Assembly (NCBI RefSeq): GCF_003148475.1 | Contig: NZ_QGGG01000012.1 | Location: forward strand, 62,001-126,000 | DNA: 64,000 nucleotides | Source: Pseudaminobacter salicylatoxidans | GTDB lineage: Bacteria; Pseudomonadota; Alphaproteobacteria; Rhizobiales; Rhizobiaceae | Direction of reading: 5' to 3' | In this document: piece by piece, positions 1 to 8,715 of the stretch | Layout: each line of letters begins with the position of its first letter | Numbering within the stretch: the stretch's first letter is position 1 | Program-made: the position numbers and the translations under genes | Notes under the pieces: model-generated | Seen by the model: the letters and a program-made list of their open reading frames with translations, nothing else | Databases searched by the model: none | What the model was told of the DNA's origin: nothing

Positions 1-207
1 CCGGAGCGTGACCGCCGCACCGTCTTTCCGACAACCGGATTTTTCGGGATAAGGTATACGCTTGAGCGGTTTGCCGGAGCCGAGTGGGACATTCACATTT
101 GCGGCTTCAGTTGGGAAGGATGGAAGCGCCACGCCTGGAATGCGGAACGCGAATGGATGCTGCGGCAGGTTGAGGAGCGGAATTTGACGTTTTGGCGCGC
201 CGGCTGA
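1..207 (+). CDS. C-terminal fragment of an unidentified protein, possibly a glycosyltransferase
   Basis: An open frame enters from the left edge and ends at the TGA at 205-207, giving 68 residues. It contains the stretch PTTGFFGIRYTLERF followed by a Trp/His-rich segment (IHICGFSWEGWKRH). A P-S/T-T-G-type motif followed by such a tail is reminiscent of sialyltransferase-like (GT29) C-termini, but this is only a resemblance. The next gene starts 21 bases later and encodes a protein with a DxD-like motif, so the two may form a surface-glycan operon. The N-terminus is outside the window. Confidence 0.55.
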   Translation, partial: PERDRRTVFPTTGFFGIRYTLERFAGAEWDIHICGFSWEGWKRHAWNAEREWMLRQVEERNLTFWRAG

Positions 208-228
208 AAGCAAGCGAGGGAAGAAACG

Positions 229-936
229 TTGGAAGCACGACAAGGACTGGATGTTTACATCGGCTGGGACTCGCGCGAGCCGATTGCCTATGATGTTGCT
301 GAAGCCACGCTGCGTGAGCGCGCATCGGTTCCTGTCAGCGTCTCGCCGATAAAGCTGCAGGAACTGGTGGGGGAAGGCGCGTATACGCGCGAGGTGGACC
401 CGCTTGCCTCGACCGAATTCACCTATTCGCGCTTCTTCACGCCGTGGCTGGCGGGCTACAAGGGATGGGCGCTGTTTTGCGACTGCGATTTCCTGTTTCT
501 CGATGATGTGGCCGGGCTGCTGCAATATCTCGACCCCTCCAAGGCGGTATTGTGCGTGCAGCACGACTACACGCCTTCCGCCACGGTGAAGATGGACGGC
601 AAGGTCCAGACGTCCTATCCGCGCAAGAACTGGTCGTCCTTCATGCTCTTCAACTGCGAGCATCCTTCGACCCGTACCTTGACGCCGGACGTCATCAACC
701 GTGAAAGCGGCGCTTACCTTCACCGGATGCAATGGGCGAAGGATGACGAGATCGGCGCGTTGCCTGTGGACTGGAACTGGCTGGAAGGCTGGAATGAAAA
801 GCCGGCCGGCGGCACGCCCAAGGCGGTGCATTTCACCAATGGCGGTCCCTGGTTCAAGGACTGGCAACACGTCGATTACGGCGACCTTTGGCGCGCGGAG
901 GCATCGCGGATCGATCCGGACTGGAAGCCGATCTGA
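229..936 (+). CDS. Glycosyltransferase-like protein, function unassigned
   Basis: The frame encodes 235 residues from a TTG codon with a GAGGGA ribosome site about 8 bases upstream. The N-terminus (LDVYIGWDSREPIAYDVAE) and the acidic CDCDFLFLDD motif near residue 85 fit a nucleotide-sugar glycosyltransferase with a GT-A fold, in which a DxD motif binds the metal and the sugar nucleotide. There is no signal peptide, so it should act in the cytoplasm. It follows the truncated gene at the left edge closely and is probably co-transcribed with it. The substrate cannot be read from the sequence. The TTG start is the only one that keeps the conserved N-terminus. Confidence 0.7.
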   Translation: MEARQGLDVYIGWDSREPIAYDVAEATLRERASVPVSVSPIKLQELVGEGAYTREVDPLASTEFTYSRFFTPWLAGYKGWALFCDCDFLFLDDVAGLLQYLDPSKAVLCVQHDYTPSATVKMDGKVQTSYPRKNWSSFMLFNCEHPSTRTLTPDVINRESGAYLHRMQWAKDDEIGALPVDWNWLEGWNEKPAGGTPKAVHFTNGGPWFKDWQHVDYGDLWRAEASRIDPDWKPI

Positions 937-996
937 GCTGACGTTCCCTAACAGCTATCATCCATGGCTGTCACGGGATGGTGGTGCCGTGCGTGA

Positions 997-1479
997 TCAG
1001 TCGCTGGTTGCGATCGCGACCAACCCCTCATTCTTGACCTGACGGATGGTGAGGGCGGTGCGCACCGTATCGACATTCGGGGCCGAGGCGAGGTCTTCGA
1101 TGACGAAAGTCTGGAAGGTGGTCAGGTCGCTTGCCACGCAGTGCAGCATGAAGTCGCTGTCGCCCGACACCATCCAGGCCTGACGCACGATCGGCCAGAG
1201 CCGTGTGCGGTCGGCGAAGGCTTTCAGTTCCGCTTCCGCGTGGTGGTGGAGGCCGACCAGGCAAAAGGCCACCACATCCATGCCGAGCGCTGGCGCGTTC
1301 AGCAGCGCGCGATAGCCGCGGATGATGCCGGTATCCTCCAGCCGCTTGACGCGCCGCAGGCACGGTGGCGCGGAGATGCCGACGCGCCGCGACAATTCGA
1401 CATTGGTCATGCGCCCATCGTTCTGGAGTTCCTGCAGGATCTTCCAATCGATAGCATCGAGGTCGGCCTTAAGCGGCAT
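997..1479 (-). CDS. Lrp/AsnC family transcriptional regulator
   Basis: The protein has 160 residues, the normal Lrp/AsnC length. An N-terminal winged helix-turn-helix (DAIDWKILQELQNDGRMTN, then the recognition helix around ISAPPCLRRVKRLE) is followed by a RAM ligand-binding domain (VDTVRTALTIRQVK near the C-terminus). Such proteins sense amino acids and form octamers on DNA. It diverges from trxB across about 260 bases, a layout shared with related rhizobia as I recall. Its effector is not evident. Confidence 0.93.
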   Translation of the reverse strand: MPLKADLDAIDWKILQELQNDGRMTNVELSRRVGISAPPCLRRVKRLEDTGIIRGYRALLNAPALGMDVVAFCLVGLHHHAEAELKAFADRTRLWPIVRQAWMVSGDSDFMLHCVASDLTTFQTFVIEDLASAPNVDTVRTALTIRQVKNEGLVAIATSD

Positions 1480-1739
1480 TTTTATCTTCCCGGTAGAGTG
1501 GTTGGCGCAAGAATCTGTCGCAGTCGCGTAATTAAACTATACAATCGCCGTCGTCAGCCGGAATGGCGCGAATTTTTGACGGTTGGACGCAACTGCGACA
1601 ACGCGTGAGCCCCCAGAGCCAAAGCTTTCCGGGGACTATTGATTCGCCGCCTTGCTGGTGCCGCACGCAACACCTAGATTAGCCCGGATTATCGATTTCA
1701 CATCGCAACGCGCCGTCTCCAGATTCACGAAGGCCCATT

Positions 1740-2714
1740 ATGACGACCAAACACGCGCCCGTTCTTATCATCGGTTCCGGTCCGGCCGGCTACACCGCCG
1801 CCATCTACGCCGCGCGCGCCATGCTGAAACCGGTTCTGGTGGCCGGCCTGGAGCAGGGCGGCCAACTCATGATCACCACCGACGTCGAGAACTATCCGGG
1901 TTTTGCCGATCCTATCCAGGGGCCGTGGCTGATGGGCGAGATGCTGAAGCAGGCCGAGCATGTCGGAACCGAGATCGTCAATGATGTGATCACCGAAGTC
2001 GATCTGAATGTGCGGCCGTTCACGGCGAAGGGTGATTCCGGCACGACCTATACCTGCGACGCGCTGATCATCGCCACGGGCGCCAAGGCCAAGTGGCTGG
2101 GCATTCCGACCGAACAGACCTTCATGGGCTTCGGCGTTTCGGCCTGCGCCACCTGCGACGGCTTCTTCTATCGCGGCAAGGATGTCGCGGTCGTCGGCGG
2201 CGGCAATACGGCGGTGGAGGAGGCGCTTTACCTTTCCAATCTCGCCAAGAGCGTGACGGTGATCCATCGCCGCAGCGAATTCCGCGCCGAGCGCATCCTG
2301 CGCGAGCGGCTTATGCAGAAGGACAACATCAAGGTCATCTGGGATACGGTGGTGGACGAGATCTGCGGCCAGCCCGGCAAGGCGCCGATGCCGCCTTCGG
2401 TCGATGGTCTGAAGCTGCGCAATGTCGTCACCGGTGCCGAAACGCGGCTTCCCATTGATGGCGTGTTCGTGGCGATCGGCCATGCGCCGGCGGTGGAACT
2501 GTTCGAGGGCAAGCTGAAGCAGAAGCCGAACGGCTATCTGTGGACCGCGCCCGATTCGACCCGTACCGACGTGCCCGGCGTGTTCGCCGCCGGCGACGTT
2601 ACCGATGAAGTCTACCGGCAGGCGGTGACGGCGGCGGGGCTGGGCTGTATGGCGGCCCTGGAAGCAGAAAAGTATCTGGCAGGAATTGAAGCACATCGTG
2701 AGGCCGCAGAGTAA
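1740..2714 (+). CDS. trxB: Thioredoxin-disulfide reductase
   Basis: The 324-residue flavoprotein transfers electrons from NADPH through FAD to thioredoxin in the cytoplasm. The FAD-binding GxGPAGY motif lies at the N-terminus (IIGSGPAGYTAAIYAAR), the redox-active CATC motif at about residues 138-141 (SACATCDGFFY), the NADPH-binding GGGNTAVEEA segment follows, and the C-terminal FAD motif is FAAGDVTD. The length is typical. The gene is followed after 43 bases by the LysR gene, an arrangement known from Sinorhizobium and Brucella, where that regulator is linked to oxidative stress and thiol balance. Confidence 0.97.
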   Translation: MTTKHAPVLIIGSGPAGYTAAIYAARAMLKPVLVAGLEQGGQLMITTDVENYPGFADPIQGPWLMGEMLKQAEHVGTEIVNDVITEVDLNVRPFTAKGDSGTTYTCDALIIATGAKAKWLGIPTEQTFMGFGVSACATCDGFFYRGKDVAVVGGGNTAVEEALYLSNLAKSVTVIHRRSEFRAERILRERLMQKDNIKVIWDTVVDEICGQPGKAPMPPSVDGLKLRNVVTGAETRLPIDGVFVAIGHAPAVELFEGKLKQKPNGYLWTAPDSTRTDVPGVFAAGDVTDEVYRQAVTAAGLGCMAALEAEKYLAGIEAHREAAE

Positions 2715-2757
2715 AGCGGAGCGCGCCGGCAAGGCAGCCCGGCGCAATGAGGGGAAC

Positions 2758-3654
2758 ATGGCACTCGACTGGGACAAGCTACGCGTGTTTCACGCCGCGG
2801 CAGAGGCGGGATCGTTCACGCATGCAGCCGAGACTTTGCGTCTGTCGCAATCGGCGATCTCGCGGCAGGTGAGCGCGCTCGAGCATGATGTCGGCGTGCC
2901 GCTGTTCCATCGGCATGCGCGTGGCCTGGTGCTGACCGAGCAGGGCGAAATGCTGTTTCGCACCGCCCATGACGTGCTGATGAAGCTGGAGTCGATCAAG
3001 ACCCGTCTCACCGAGACCAAGGATCGGCCGTCCGGCGTCCTGCGTGTGACCACGACCGTCGGCCTCGGGGCGGGCTGGCTTACCGAGCGTGTGCAGGAGT
3101 TTCTCGAGCTTTATCCCGAGATCAACCTGCAACTCATCCTCGCCAATGAGGAACTGGACCTGACCATGCGTCAGGCCGACTGCGCGCTGCGTCTGCGTCA
3201 GCCGCAGCAGCCGGACCTCATCCAGCGGCGGCTTTTCACGGTGCATTTCCACCTCTACGCGTCGCCGTCCTATGTCAGCAAGCATGGCAAGCCGTCCTCC
3301 ATCGCCGACCTCAAGAACCACCGCATCGTCACCTTCGGCGTGCCGGTTCCTTCCCATCTCAGCGAGCTGAACTGGCTGGAAACGGTCGGCGATTTCGAAA
3401 GCGGCCAGCGCATCGCCAACCTGCAGATCAACGACATCCTGTCGATCAAGCGGGCGGTGCAGACCGGGGCGGGCATCGCCATGCTGCCCGACTATGTGGT
3501 CAGCAAGGATTCGGGCCTCGTGCAGCTTCTGGACGAGACCGAGGTGCCGTCCTTCGACACCTATTTCTGCTATCCCGACACGATGAAGAACCAGGCCAAG
3601 CTGCAGGTCTTCCGTGACTTCGTCATCGCCAAGGCGCGCAACTGGTCCTACTGA
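2758..3654 (+). CDS. lsrB: LysR family regulator of the LsrB/VtlR group
   Basis: The start chosen is the ATG at 2758 behind GAGGGG; a longer frame from 2686 would run into trxB and add an unconserved leader. The product has 298 residues with an N-terminal LysR helix-turn-helix (MALDWDKLRVFHAAAEAG onward) and a periplasmic-binding-protein-like effector domain. The N-terminus matches, as I remember them, Sinorhizobium LsrB and Brucella VtlR, which control oxidative stress, cell envelope and small transporter genes and activate an AbcR sRNA. An AbcR-like sRNA lies downstream here, which supports the assignment. Confidence 0.85.
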   Translation: MALDWDKLRVFHAAAEAGSFTHAAETLRLSQSAISRQVSALEHDVGVPLFHRHARGLVLTEQGEMLFRTAHDVLMKLESIKTRLTETKDRPSGVLRVTTTVGLGAGWLTERVQEFLELYPEINLQLILANEELDLTMRQADCALRLRQPQQPDLIQRRLFTVHFHLYASPSYVSKHGKPSSIADLKNHRIVTFGVPVPSHLSELNWLETVGDFESGQRIANLQINDILSIKRAVQTGAGIAMLPDYVVSKDSGLVQLLDETEVPSFDTYFCYPDTMKNQAKLQVFRDFVIAKARNWSY

Positions 3655-4024
3655 TGCAGTCGCCGGTTGGCGCGTCTTTGTGCGTCGTGTCGCGTGTGGA
3701 TGAGAATGGCGGACCATAACGCCGGCTTAATCGATAGGGGGCGGCCTGCAGCAACTCGCGGGTTGCTGCGTCGAGAGCGTTCGGCCTCACGGTGGTTCGT
3801 TTCGACTTTCTGAACACTTACGCACGATGATCGTCAGCAGCACGCTCGTGCCTGTTTTCGCGCCAGCCTTTCAAGTTGCCGTCGCCGAACTGACCCGGAT
3901 CGACCATCCGTTTTTGCTGCGCGCGCGTGGGCAATCGGGTGTAAATCGAACTGGATCAATGGAGTGATCCAGGGCTTGGGCCACAGCCTGCGTCATTTTG
4001 CATGGGTGCCTTGCAAGGAAACTG

Positions 4025-4054
4025 CTTGTTTCTTGGGCATGGGTAGCCCATATA
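4025..4054 (+). promoter_or_regulatory. Predicted sigma-70 promoter of the AbcR-like sRNA
   Basis: CTTGTT (4025-4030) and CATATA (4049-4054) are separated by 18 bases, similar to alphaproteobacterial CTTGAC/CTATAT promoters. Transcription would begin near 4061-4063, just before the first sRNA stem. The LysR protein encoded upstream is a candidate activator, because VtlR activates AbcR2 in Brucella. Confidence 0.5.
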
Positions 4055-4061
4055 ACAACCA

Positions 4062-4176
4062 TCTCCTGGGCGCGTTCCTCCTCCCATTAGCGCCCTAGAG
4101 TGTTCCCCTCTGGAGGTTTAGCCTTAATCGGCACTTCCAATCAAACTTAGCCGGGTCATTTGATCCGGCTTTTTTT
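4062..4176 (+). ncRNA. abcR: AbcR-like trans-acting small RNA (alpha-r15 family)
   Basis: The stretch folds into three hairpins. GGGCGC (4068-4073) pairs with GCGCCC (4090-4095) and exposes a loop containing CCTCCTCCC, an anti-Shine-Dalgarno sequence. A second weak stem presents TTCCCC. The 3' end is a 9-bp terminator stem (AGCCGGGTC with GATCCGGCT) followed by seven T. Loops with CUCC-type motifs, a terminator of this sequence and a place next to the lsrB/vtlR gene are traits of AbcR sRNAs, which repress ABC-transporter mRNAs with Hfq. Only one clear copy is seen, whereas several relatives carry two. Exact ends are inferred. Confidence 0.8.
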
Positions 4177-4177
4177 G
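4149..4177 (+). terminator. Intrinsic terminator of the AbcR-like sRNA
   Basis: A GC-rich stem (AGCCGGGTC, loop ATTT, GATCCGGCT) is followed directly by a run of seven T. Confidence 0.85.
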
Positions 4178-4363
4178 TGCGCGAAATTCACCGCCAACCT
4201 GTCATGGCGCTCCGGGCCTCATGTGAAGTGCTATATTCCGGTGAATATTACGTTCTGCCGCGAGCCGATTAGGCGGCGTAACAGTGACATGTAACCCCCT
4301 GTAACCTGCCGGACAGACGCCCGTTTTGCTAGGCAAGCTAAGGACGCGGCGTTGGGCGGCCGG

Positions 4364-4555
4364 GGGATGGGGGCATCACCCGTTCGGACCAGGGCTCAGG
4401 CAGCCGCCGCGTCCGACCGGTCAATCGCGTGCTGCGGCGGTACCGGGAAACAGAGTTCTGCGGCGGACCTGACGTGCTGCTTTCCTCCCCCCATTCATCC
4501 TGGGCGGCACGGTCCGCAAAACGGCGCCCGGATTTCCTCCCGGGCGCCGTTTTTC
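4364..4555 (+). ncRNA. Possible second structured RNA between lsrB and the EF-G-like gene
   Basis: No protein frame is convincing in 4180-4575. The segment holds nested complementary stretches: GCGGACC (4463-4469) with GGTCCGC (4511-4517), enclosing GTGCTGC with GCGGCAC, and a terminal loop rich in TTTCCTCCCCCC. It ends in a 12-bp perfect hairpin with a TTTCCTC loop and a T run. Two loops sharing TTTCCTCC recall the anti-Shine-Dalgarno loops of rhizobial sRNAs (AbcR2 or the suhB/alpha-r14 type). I do not recognise the family and no clean promoter was found, so this is a tentative call. Confidence 0.35.
4519..4555. terminator. Bidirectional intrinsic terminator
   Basis: AACGGCGCCCGG and CCGGGCGCCGTT form a perfect 12-bp stem, flanked by five T on the plus side and four on the minus side. 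It lies 20 bases beyond the stop of the minus-strand EF-G-like gene and can also end plus-strand RNA. Confidence 0.8.
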
Positions 4556-4575
4556 GTTGATTCGGCAATGTGCTT

Positions 4576-6627
4576 TCAGGCCGCCTTGCCGTTGGCGCTC
4601 ATCACGTCGTCGGCGAGCCTGCCGGTCAATTCCGCCATATGGTCGAAATTCGCCTGATAGCTGGCCACGCCGGCGGTTGCAGAGCGCAGATCGACGATCA
4701 GGCTGCCGATTTCGGCCTGCGGCATGGTCGCCTCCACCACGTCCCAGCCGGGCCAGTCAGGTCGTGGGTTGTAACCCAGTATCTGGCCGCGATGTTGTGG
4801 AACGATGCCGGTGATCCGCGCGGTGGCGTCCGAAGGCGTGAAGATCTCGACCTTCATGATCGGCTCCAGCAGCACCGGCGAGCACGCGACCATGCCCTCC
4901 TTCATGGCGAGCTTTGCCGCCATCTGGAAGGCCATGTCGGAGGAATCGACCGTATGATAGGAGCCGTCCGACAGGTTGACCGCCACATCCACCACGGGAA
5001 AGCCGAGCGGGCCGTTGCGCAGATAGTCGCGGATGCCCGTCTCGACCGACTGGATATAGGTCTTGGGCACGACGCCGCCGGTGATGGTGTCTGAAAACTG
5101 GAAACCGGTGCCGCGTGGCAGTGGCTTGATGTCCAGCACCACGTCGCCGAACTGGCCATGCCCGCCCGACTGCTTCTTGTGACGGCCGCGCTGCTGCACG
5201 CCCTTGCGGATCGTCTCGCGGTAGGGGACCGCAGGCGCCCGCGCATCGACGGCGATCTGGTATTTGCCCTCGAGCCGCTCCACGCTGACGCGCAGATGCA
5301 TTTCGCCGTGTCCGGAAAGGACGGTTTCGCTGGAATCCTGCCGGTGGCGCAGAGAGAGGGAAGGGTCTTCTTCCGACAGCCGCTGGATTGCCGCCGACAT
5401 CCTCACGTCGTCCTTGCGTTCCTTCGGCCGCATCGAAAAAGAGAACACGGGCGGCGGTGGGTCCAGGACGACGAGCGGTTCCAGTCCGCTCCTGGCGGAG
5501 GTCAGCGTCTGCCCGGTGCGGACATTGTCCAGCTTGCCGAGCGCGACGGTCTCTCCGGACTCGGCCGATGGCTGCTTGGTCTGATCCTTGCCGAACATGC
5601 GATAGAGTCCGGACACCTTGGCGCTTGCGCCGCCGGGCAGGAACAGTTCGGCACCATCGGCCACCGTGCCGGACAGGATGCGCGCTACCGAAAGCTTGCC
5701 GCCATGCGGGGTGTGAATGGTCTTCATCACCTGTGCGATCATCTGGCCGTCATCCGGCGCGCCAAGGCGCCGACGCGTCACCTCGACATCGGGGGCGTCG
5801 TGGCGGATCGCCTTGAGAAGGCGCAGCACCCCATTGCCCTTTTCGGCCGAACCGATCAGCACCGGCGTTACCTTGCCGTCGCGCAGATCGGCGGCGAGAT
5901 CGTCGAAGATCGTGTCTTTCGGCGGCTCGATTTCCTCCAGCAATTGCTCCATCAGGGCGTCGTCATGGTCAGCCAGCGTTTCCAGCATGGAAAAGCGGGC
6001 CTCTATCTCCCGTGCCTTTTCGTCGCCTGGAATATCGGCGATCTCGCTCTCGGCATGTTCGCGGTAGATGTAGGCGCGCTCCAGCGCCAGGTCGATCGAA
6101 CCGATCACGATGCCGTTCTTGCGCAGCGGTATCTGGCGCAGCAAAAGCGGGGAACTGCTTGTCGGCTGCAGCAGCTTCAGCGTTTCGCGCACGCCGCCTT
6201 CGGCCTTGTCCATCTTGTTGAGGAACAGCATGCGCGGCACGCCAAGCTCGTCGAGCTTGCGCATGATGAGCTGCAGCGCGGGGATCTTCTTCTCGTCCGG
6301 CTCGGCCACCACGATCGCGATATCGCTGGCGGCAAGTACCGGCTCCGTCTCGAAGGCGAACTCCACCGAGCCGGGGCAGTCGACGAAAGTCATGCTTTCG
6401 CCCATGAATTCGGTGGTGGCGAAGGTGGCTTCCACGCTCATGGCGTGGGCGCGGGCCTCTGGCGAGAAATCGGAAACCGTGCTGCCCGATGAGATGGAAT
6501 TCTGGCGTGCTATGGCGCCCGTGCGAGCAAGAATGGCTTCCAGCAGCGTGGTTTTACCGCTTGCGAAGGGACCGATAATGGCGATGCATTTCGGCCCCGT
6601 TCGTCTTCCTCCTGCGCGTTTTCCCAT
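4576..6627 (-). CDS. Elongation factor G-like GTPase (second EF-G type)
   Basis: The protein has 683 residues and the full EF-G layout: a GTPase domain with G1 GPFASGKTT (about residue 19), G3 DCPGS and G4 NKMDK, a domain II beta barrel, and domains III to V. Ordinary EF-G starts with a GHVDAGKTT-type motif; the GPFASGKTT version marks the EF-G-like paralogue common in alphaproteobacteria, outside the rpsL-rpsG-fusA-tuf operon. It may act in a special step of translation or ribosome recycling; the role is not settled. The gene stands alone with a terminator behind it. A related gene lies next to vtlR in Brucella as far as I recall. Confidence 0.88.
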   Translation of the reverse strand: MGKRAGGRRTGPKCIAIIGPFASGKTTLLEAILARTGAIARQNSISSGSTVSDFSPEARAHAMSVEATFATTEFMGESMTFVDCPGSVEFAFETEPVLAASDIAIVVAEPDEKKIPALQLIMRKLDELGVPRMLFLNKMDKAEGGVRETLKLLQPTSSSPLLLRQIPLRKNGIVIGSIDLALERAYIYREHAESEIADIPGDEKAREIEARFSMLETLADHDDALMEQLLEEIEPPKDTIFDDLAADLRDGKVTPVLIGSAEKGNGVLRLLKAIRHDAPDVEVTRRRLGAPDDGQMIAQVMKTIHTPHGGKLSVARILSGTVADGAELFLPGGASAKVSGLYRMFGKDQTKQPSAESGETVALGKLDNVRTGQTLTSARSGLEPLVVLDPPPPVFSFSMRPKERKDDVRMSAAIQRLSEEDPSLSLRHRQDSSETVLSGHGEMHLRVSVERLEGKYQIAVDARAPAVPYRETIRKGVQQRGRHKKQSGGHGQFGDVVLDIKPLPRGTGFQFSDTITGGVVPKTYIQSVETGIRDYLRNGPLGFPVVDVAVNLSDGSYHTVDSSDMAFQMAAKLAMKEGMVACSPVLLEPIMKVEIFTPSDATARITGIVPQHRGQILGYNPRPDWPGWDVVEATMPQAEIGSLIVDLRSATAGVASYQANFDHMAELTGRLADDVMSANGKAA

Positions 6628-6961
6628 GGTGAGACAACCTCCTCCTGATGCGTGAACACCGGGGCGGCGGCCGGCCTCTCCGGCCGTCGCGCGGCGGGCC
6701 GTCCGGCCCGCCTGAAAGCATCGTCACACGGGCCGGGGGCGAGGGCAAGGGAATTGCGAATCGATGTTTCCGCTCCGCGAGGAGCTTCGTGCAGCTGTGT
6801 CTGGATTTCCGGCGTTTTGCCGCTGACGACAGGGTGCGTGTTTCTTTTGCGCCGTTTGATGTCGTAGGCTGCCCGGCGAGGGCATTTGGGCGCCAGTCAC
6901 TATTCCGGATACGGGACAATAAGCACAGTACCCGTTCGCAATGAGGAGGAGGAACCGAAAC
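6628..6961. other. Divergent intergenic region without a gene
   Basis: About 330 bases separate the EF-G-like gene from the binding-protein gene. No frame has coding character, and no clear sRNA or riboswitch was seen. It must carry both promoters; the only clear element is the GAGGAGGAGG ribosome site at 6943-6952. Confidence 0.5.
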
Positions 6962-8551
6962 ATGTCCAAAGAACTTGAATTCCTGAGCCGGGAAGTCGCG
7001 CGCGGGCGGCTGTCGCGCCGCGATTTCCTCGGTCGCGCCGCTGCGTTGGGCGTTGCTGCGACATTCGCCAATTCGCTGATCGGCAGCGTCGCGCGCGCCG
7101 AAGGACCGGTGAAGGGTGGCATATTGAGAGCGGGCATGGTCGGTGGCGAATCCACCAACAGCCTCGATCCGGGCACATGGGCCAGCCAGGTGCCCTATAC
7201 GCTCGGCCGCTGCTGGGGTGAGCAGATGCTGGAGGTTTCGCCGACGGGCGAGATCGAGATGCGTCTGGCCGAGGAATACGACGCCTCGCCCGACGCCAGG
7301 ACCTGGACCTTCAAGATCCGCAAGGGCGTGACTTTCCATAACGGCAAGGATCTGACGCCGGCCGACGTGGTGGCGACGCTGGAGCGCCATGCCGACGAGA
7401 ACTCCAAATCCGCGGCCTTGCCTTTCGTCAGCGGCTTCGAAAGCATGAAGGTGGACGGGCAGAATGTCGTCATCACGCTGAAGGAGCCGAATGCGGACTT
7501 GCCCTATGTGGTGGGCGACTATCATTTGATGATCCAACCCAATGGCGGCAAGGACAATCCTGCCGAGGGTATCGGTACCGGCCCTTACAGGATTGTTGCC
7601 AACGAGCCGGGCGTGCGCCATGTCGGTGAGCGATTCAAGGATTATTGGGCGCCCGAAGTGCGCGGCCATGCCGACCAGATCGAAATCGTCGTCATCAACG
7701 ATGCCACCGCGCGCGTGTCGGCCTTGCAGGGCGGGCAGGTGCACCTCATCAATCGCATCGAGCCGAAGATCATCGATCTCGTCAAGCGTGCGCCCGGCGT
7801 GACGATCCGCAACGTGCCGGGCAAGGGGCACTATGTGTTCATTGCTCATTGCGACACCGCGCCCTTCGACAACTACGACCTGAGGCTGGCGCTGAAATAT
7901 GCCGTCGATCGCGAAGAACTGGTGCAGAAAATCCTGCATGGCTATGGCACGGTCGGCAACGATATGCCGGTGATGTCGGGCTATGCGCTGTTCCCGGAGG
8001 ACATCGAGCAGCGCCCGTATGATCCCGACAAGGCGAAGTTCCACTTCAAGAAATCCGGCCATGACGGCCCGGTGCTGCTGCGCACCTCCGACGTGGCGTT
8101 TCCCGGCGCGGTGGATGCTGCCCAGCTTTACCAGCAGAGCGCGGCAAAGGCCGGCATCACCCTCGACATCAAGCGCGAGCCGGGCGACGGATACTGGTCG
8201 GAAGTGTGGAACAAGCAGCCCTTCTCGATGTCCTACTGGACCGGGCGCCCGATCCAGGATCAGGTCTACTCGATCGCCTATCTCTCCAACGCCGAGTGGA
8301 ACGACACGCGCTTCTTCCGGCCGGATTTCGACAAGCTGATCCTGGGTGCGCGCGGCGAACTCGACACGGCCAAGCGCAAGCAGATGTATCACGACGCCGC
8401 GGTCATCCTGCGCGACGAGGGCGGGGTGATCGTGCCGATGTTCAACAACTATGTCGATGCGACCAGTGACAAGGTTGGTGGCTGGGTGGATGATCCCAAC
8501 GGCGAACTGATGGGCTCGAAGGCGCTCGTCTACTGCTGGCTGAACGCATAG
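6962..8551 (+). CDS. Peptide/opine-type ABC transporter substrate-binding protein, Tat-exported
   Basis: The start is ATG 6962 behind a strong GAGGAGGAGG site; the longer frame would place that site inside the gene. The 529-residue product starts with a Tat signal (SRRDFLGRAAALG, cleavage near VARAEG) and continues as a family 5 solute-binding protein (DppA/OppA type), with the typical EDGRTWTFKIRKGV-like core (here DARTWTFKIRKGVTFHNG). It would bind a peptide or similar solute in the periplasm. No permease or ATPase genes lie beside it, so it is an orphan that must use a transporter encoded elsewhere. Confidence 0.92.
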   Translation: MSKELEFLSREVARGRLSRRDFLGRAAALGVAATFANSLIGSVARAEGPVKGGILRAGMVGGESTNSLDPGTWASQVPYTLGRCWGEQMLEVSPTGEIEMRLAEEYDASPDARTWTFKIRKGVTFHNGKDLTPADVVATLERHADENSKSAALPFVSGFESMKVDGQNVVITLKEPNADLPYVVGDYHLMIQPNGGKDNPAEGIGTGPYRIVANEPGVRHVGERFKDYWAPEVRGHADQIEIVVINDATARVSALQGGQVHLINRIEPKIIDLVKRAPGVTIRNVPGKGHYVFIAHCDTAPFDNYDLRLALKYAVDREELVQKILHGYGTVGNDMPVMSGYALFPEDIEQRPYDPDKAKFHFKKSGHDGPVLLRTSDVAFPGAVDAAQLYQQSAAKAGITLDIKREPGDGYWSEVWNKQPFSMSYWTGRPIQDQVYSIAYLSNAEWNDTRFFRPDFDKLILGARGELDTAKRKQMYHDAAVILRDEGGVIVPMFNNYVDATSDKVGGWVDDPNGELMGSKALVYCWLNA

Positions 8552-8678
8552 ACCATGTTGCCGAAAAGCGCGAAGCGGGCATCATGGGCTATCTAATTGA
8601 TTTTGCCGCATGGGTGCGACGCCAGGTGTTTCTACTTGGCTGCAACATTCCCTAGCGGCGCGCGATCATGCGATGAAA

Positions 8679-8708
8679 CCGCCCGTGAGCCCATGCGCTC
8701 GCGGGCGG
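8679..8708. terminator. Hairpin between convergent genes, probable terminator
   Basis: CCGCCCG (8679-8685) and CGGGCGG (8702-8708) frame a 16-base loop that itself contains GAGC/GCTC. It lies between the stop of the binding-protein gene and the stop of the TetR gene. The T runs are poor on both sides, so termination is inferred from position. Confidence 0.4.
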
Positions 8709-8715
8709 CGTTCTC

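Noticed and set aside
4364-4555. Possible 4.5S (SRP) RNA, 6S RNA or tmRNA
   Set aside because: Fragments such as GGACCTGAC and GCTGCTTTCC resemble parts of the SRP motif on the opposite strand but are in the wrong order; no tRNA-like end or tag frame was found, and the usual neighbours are absent.
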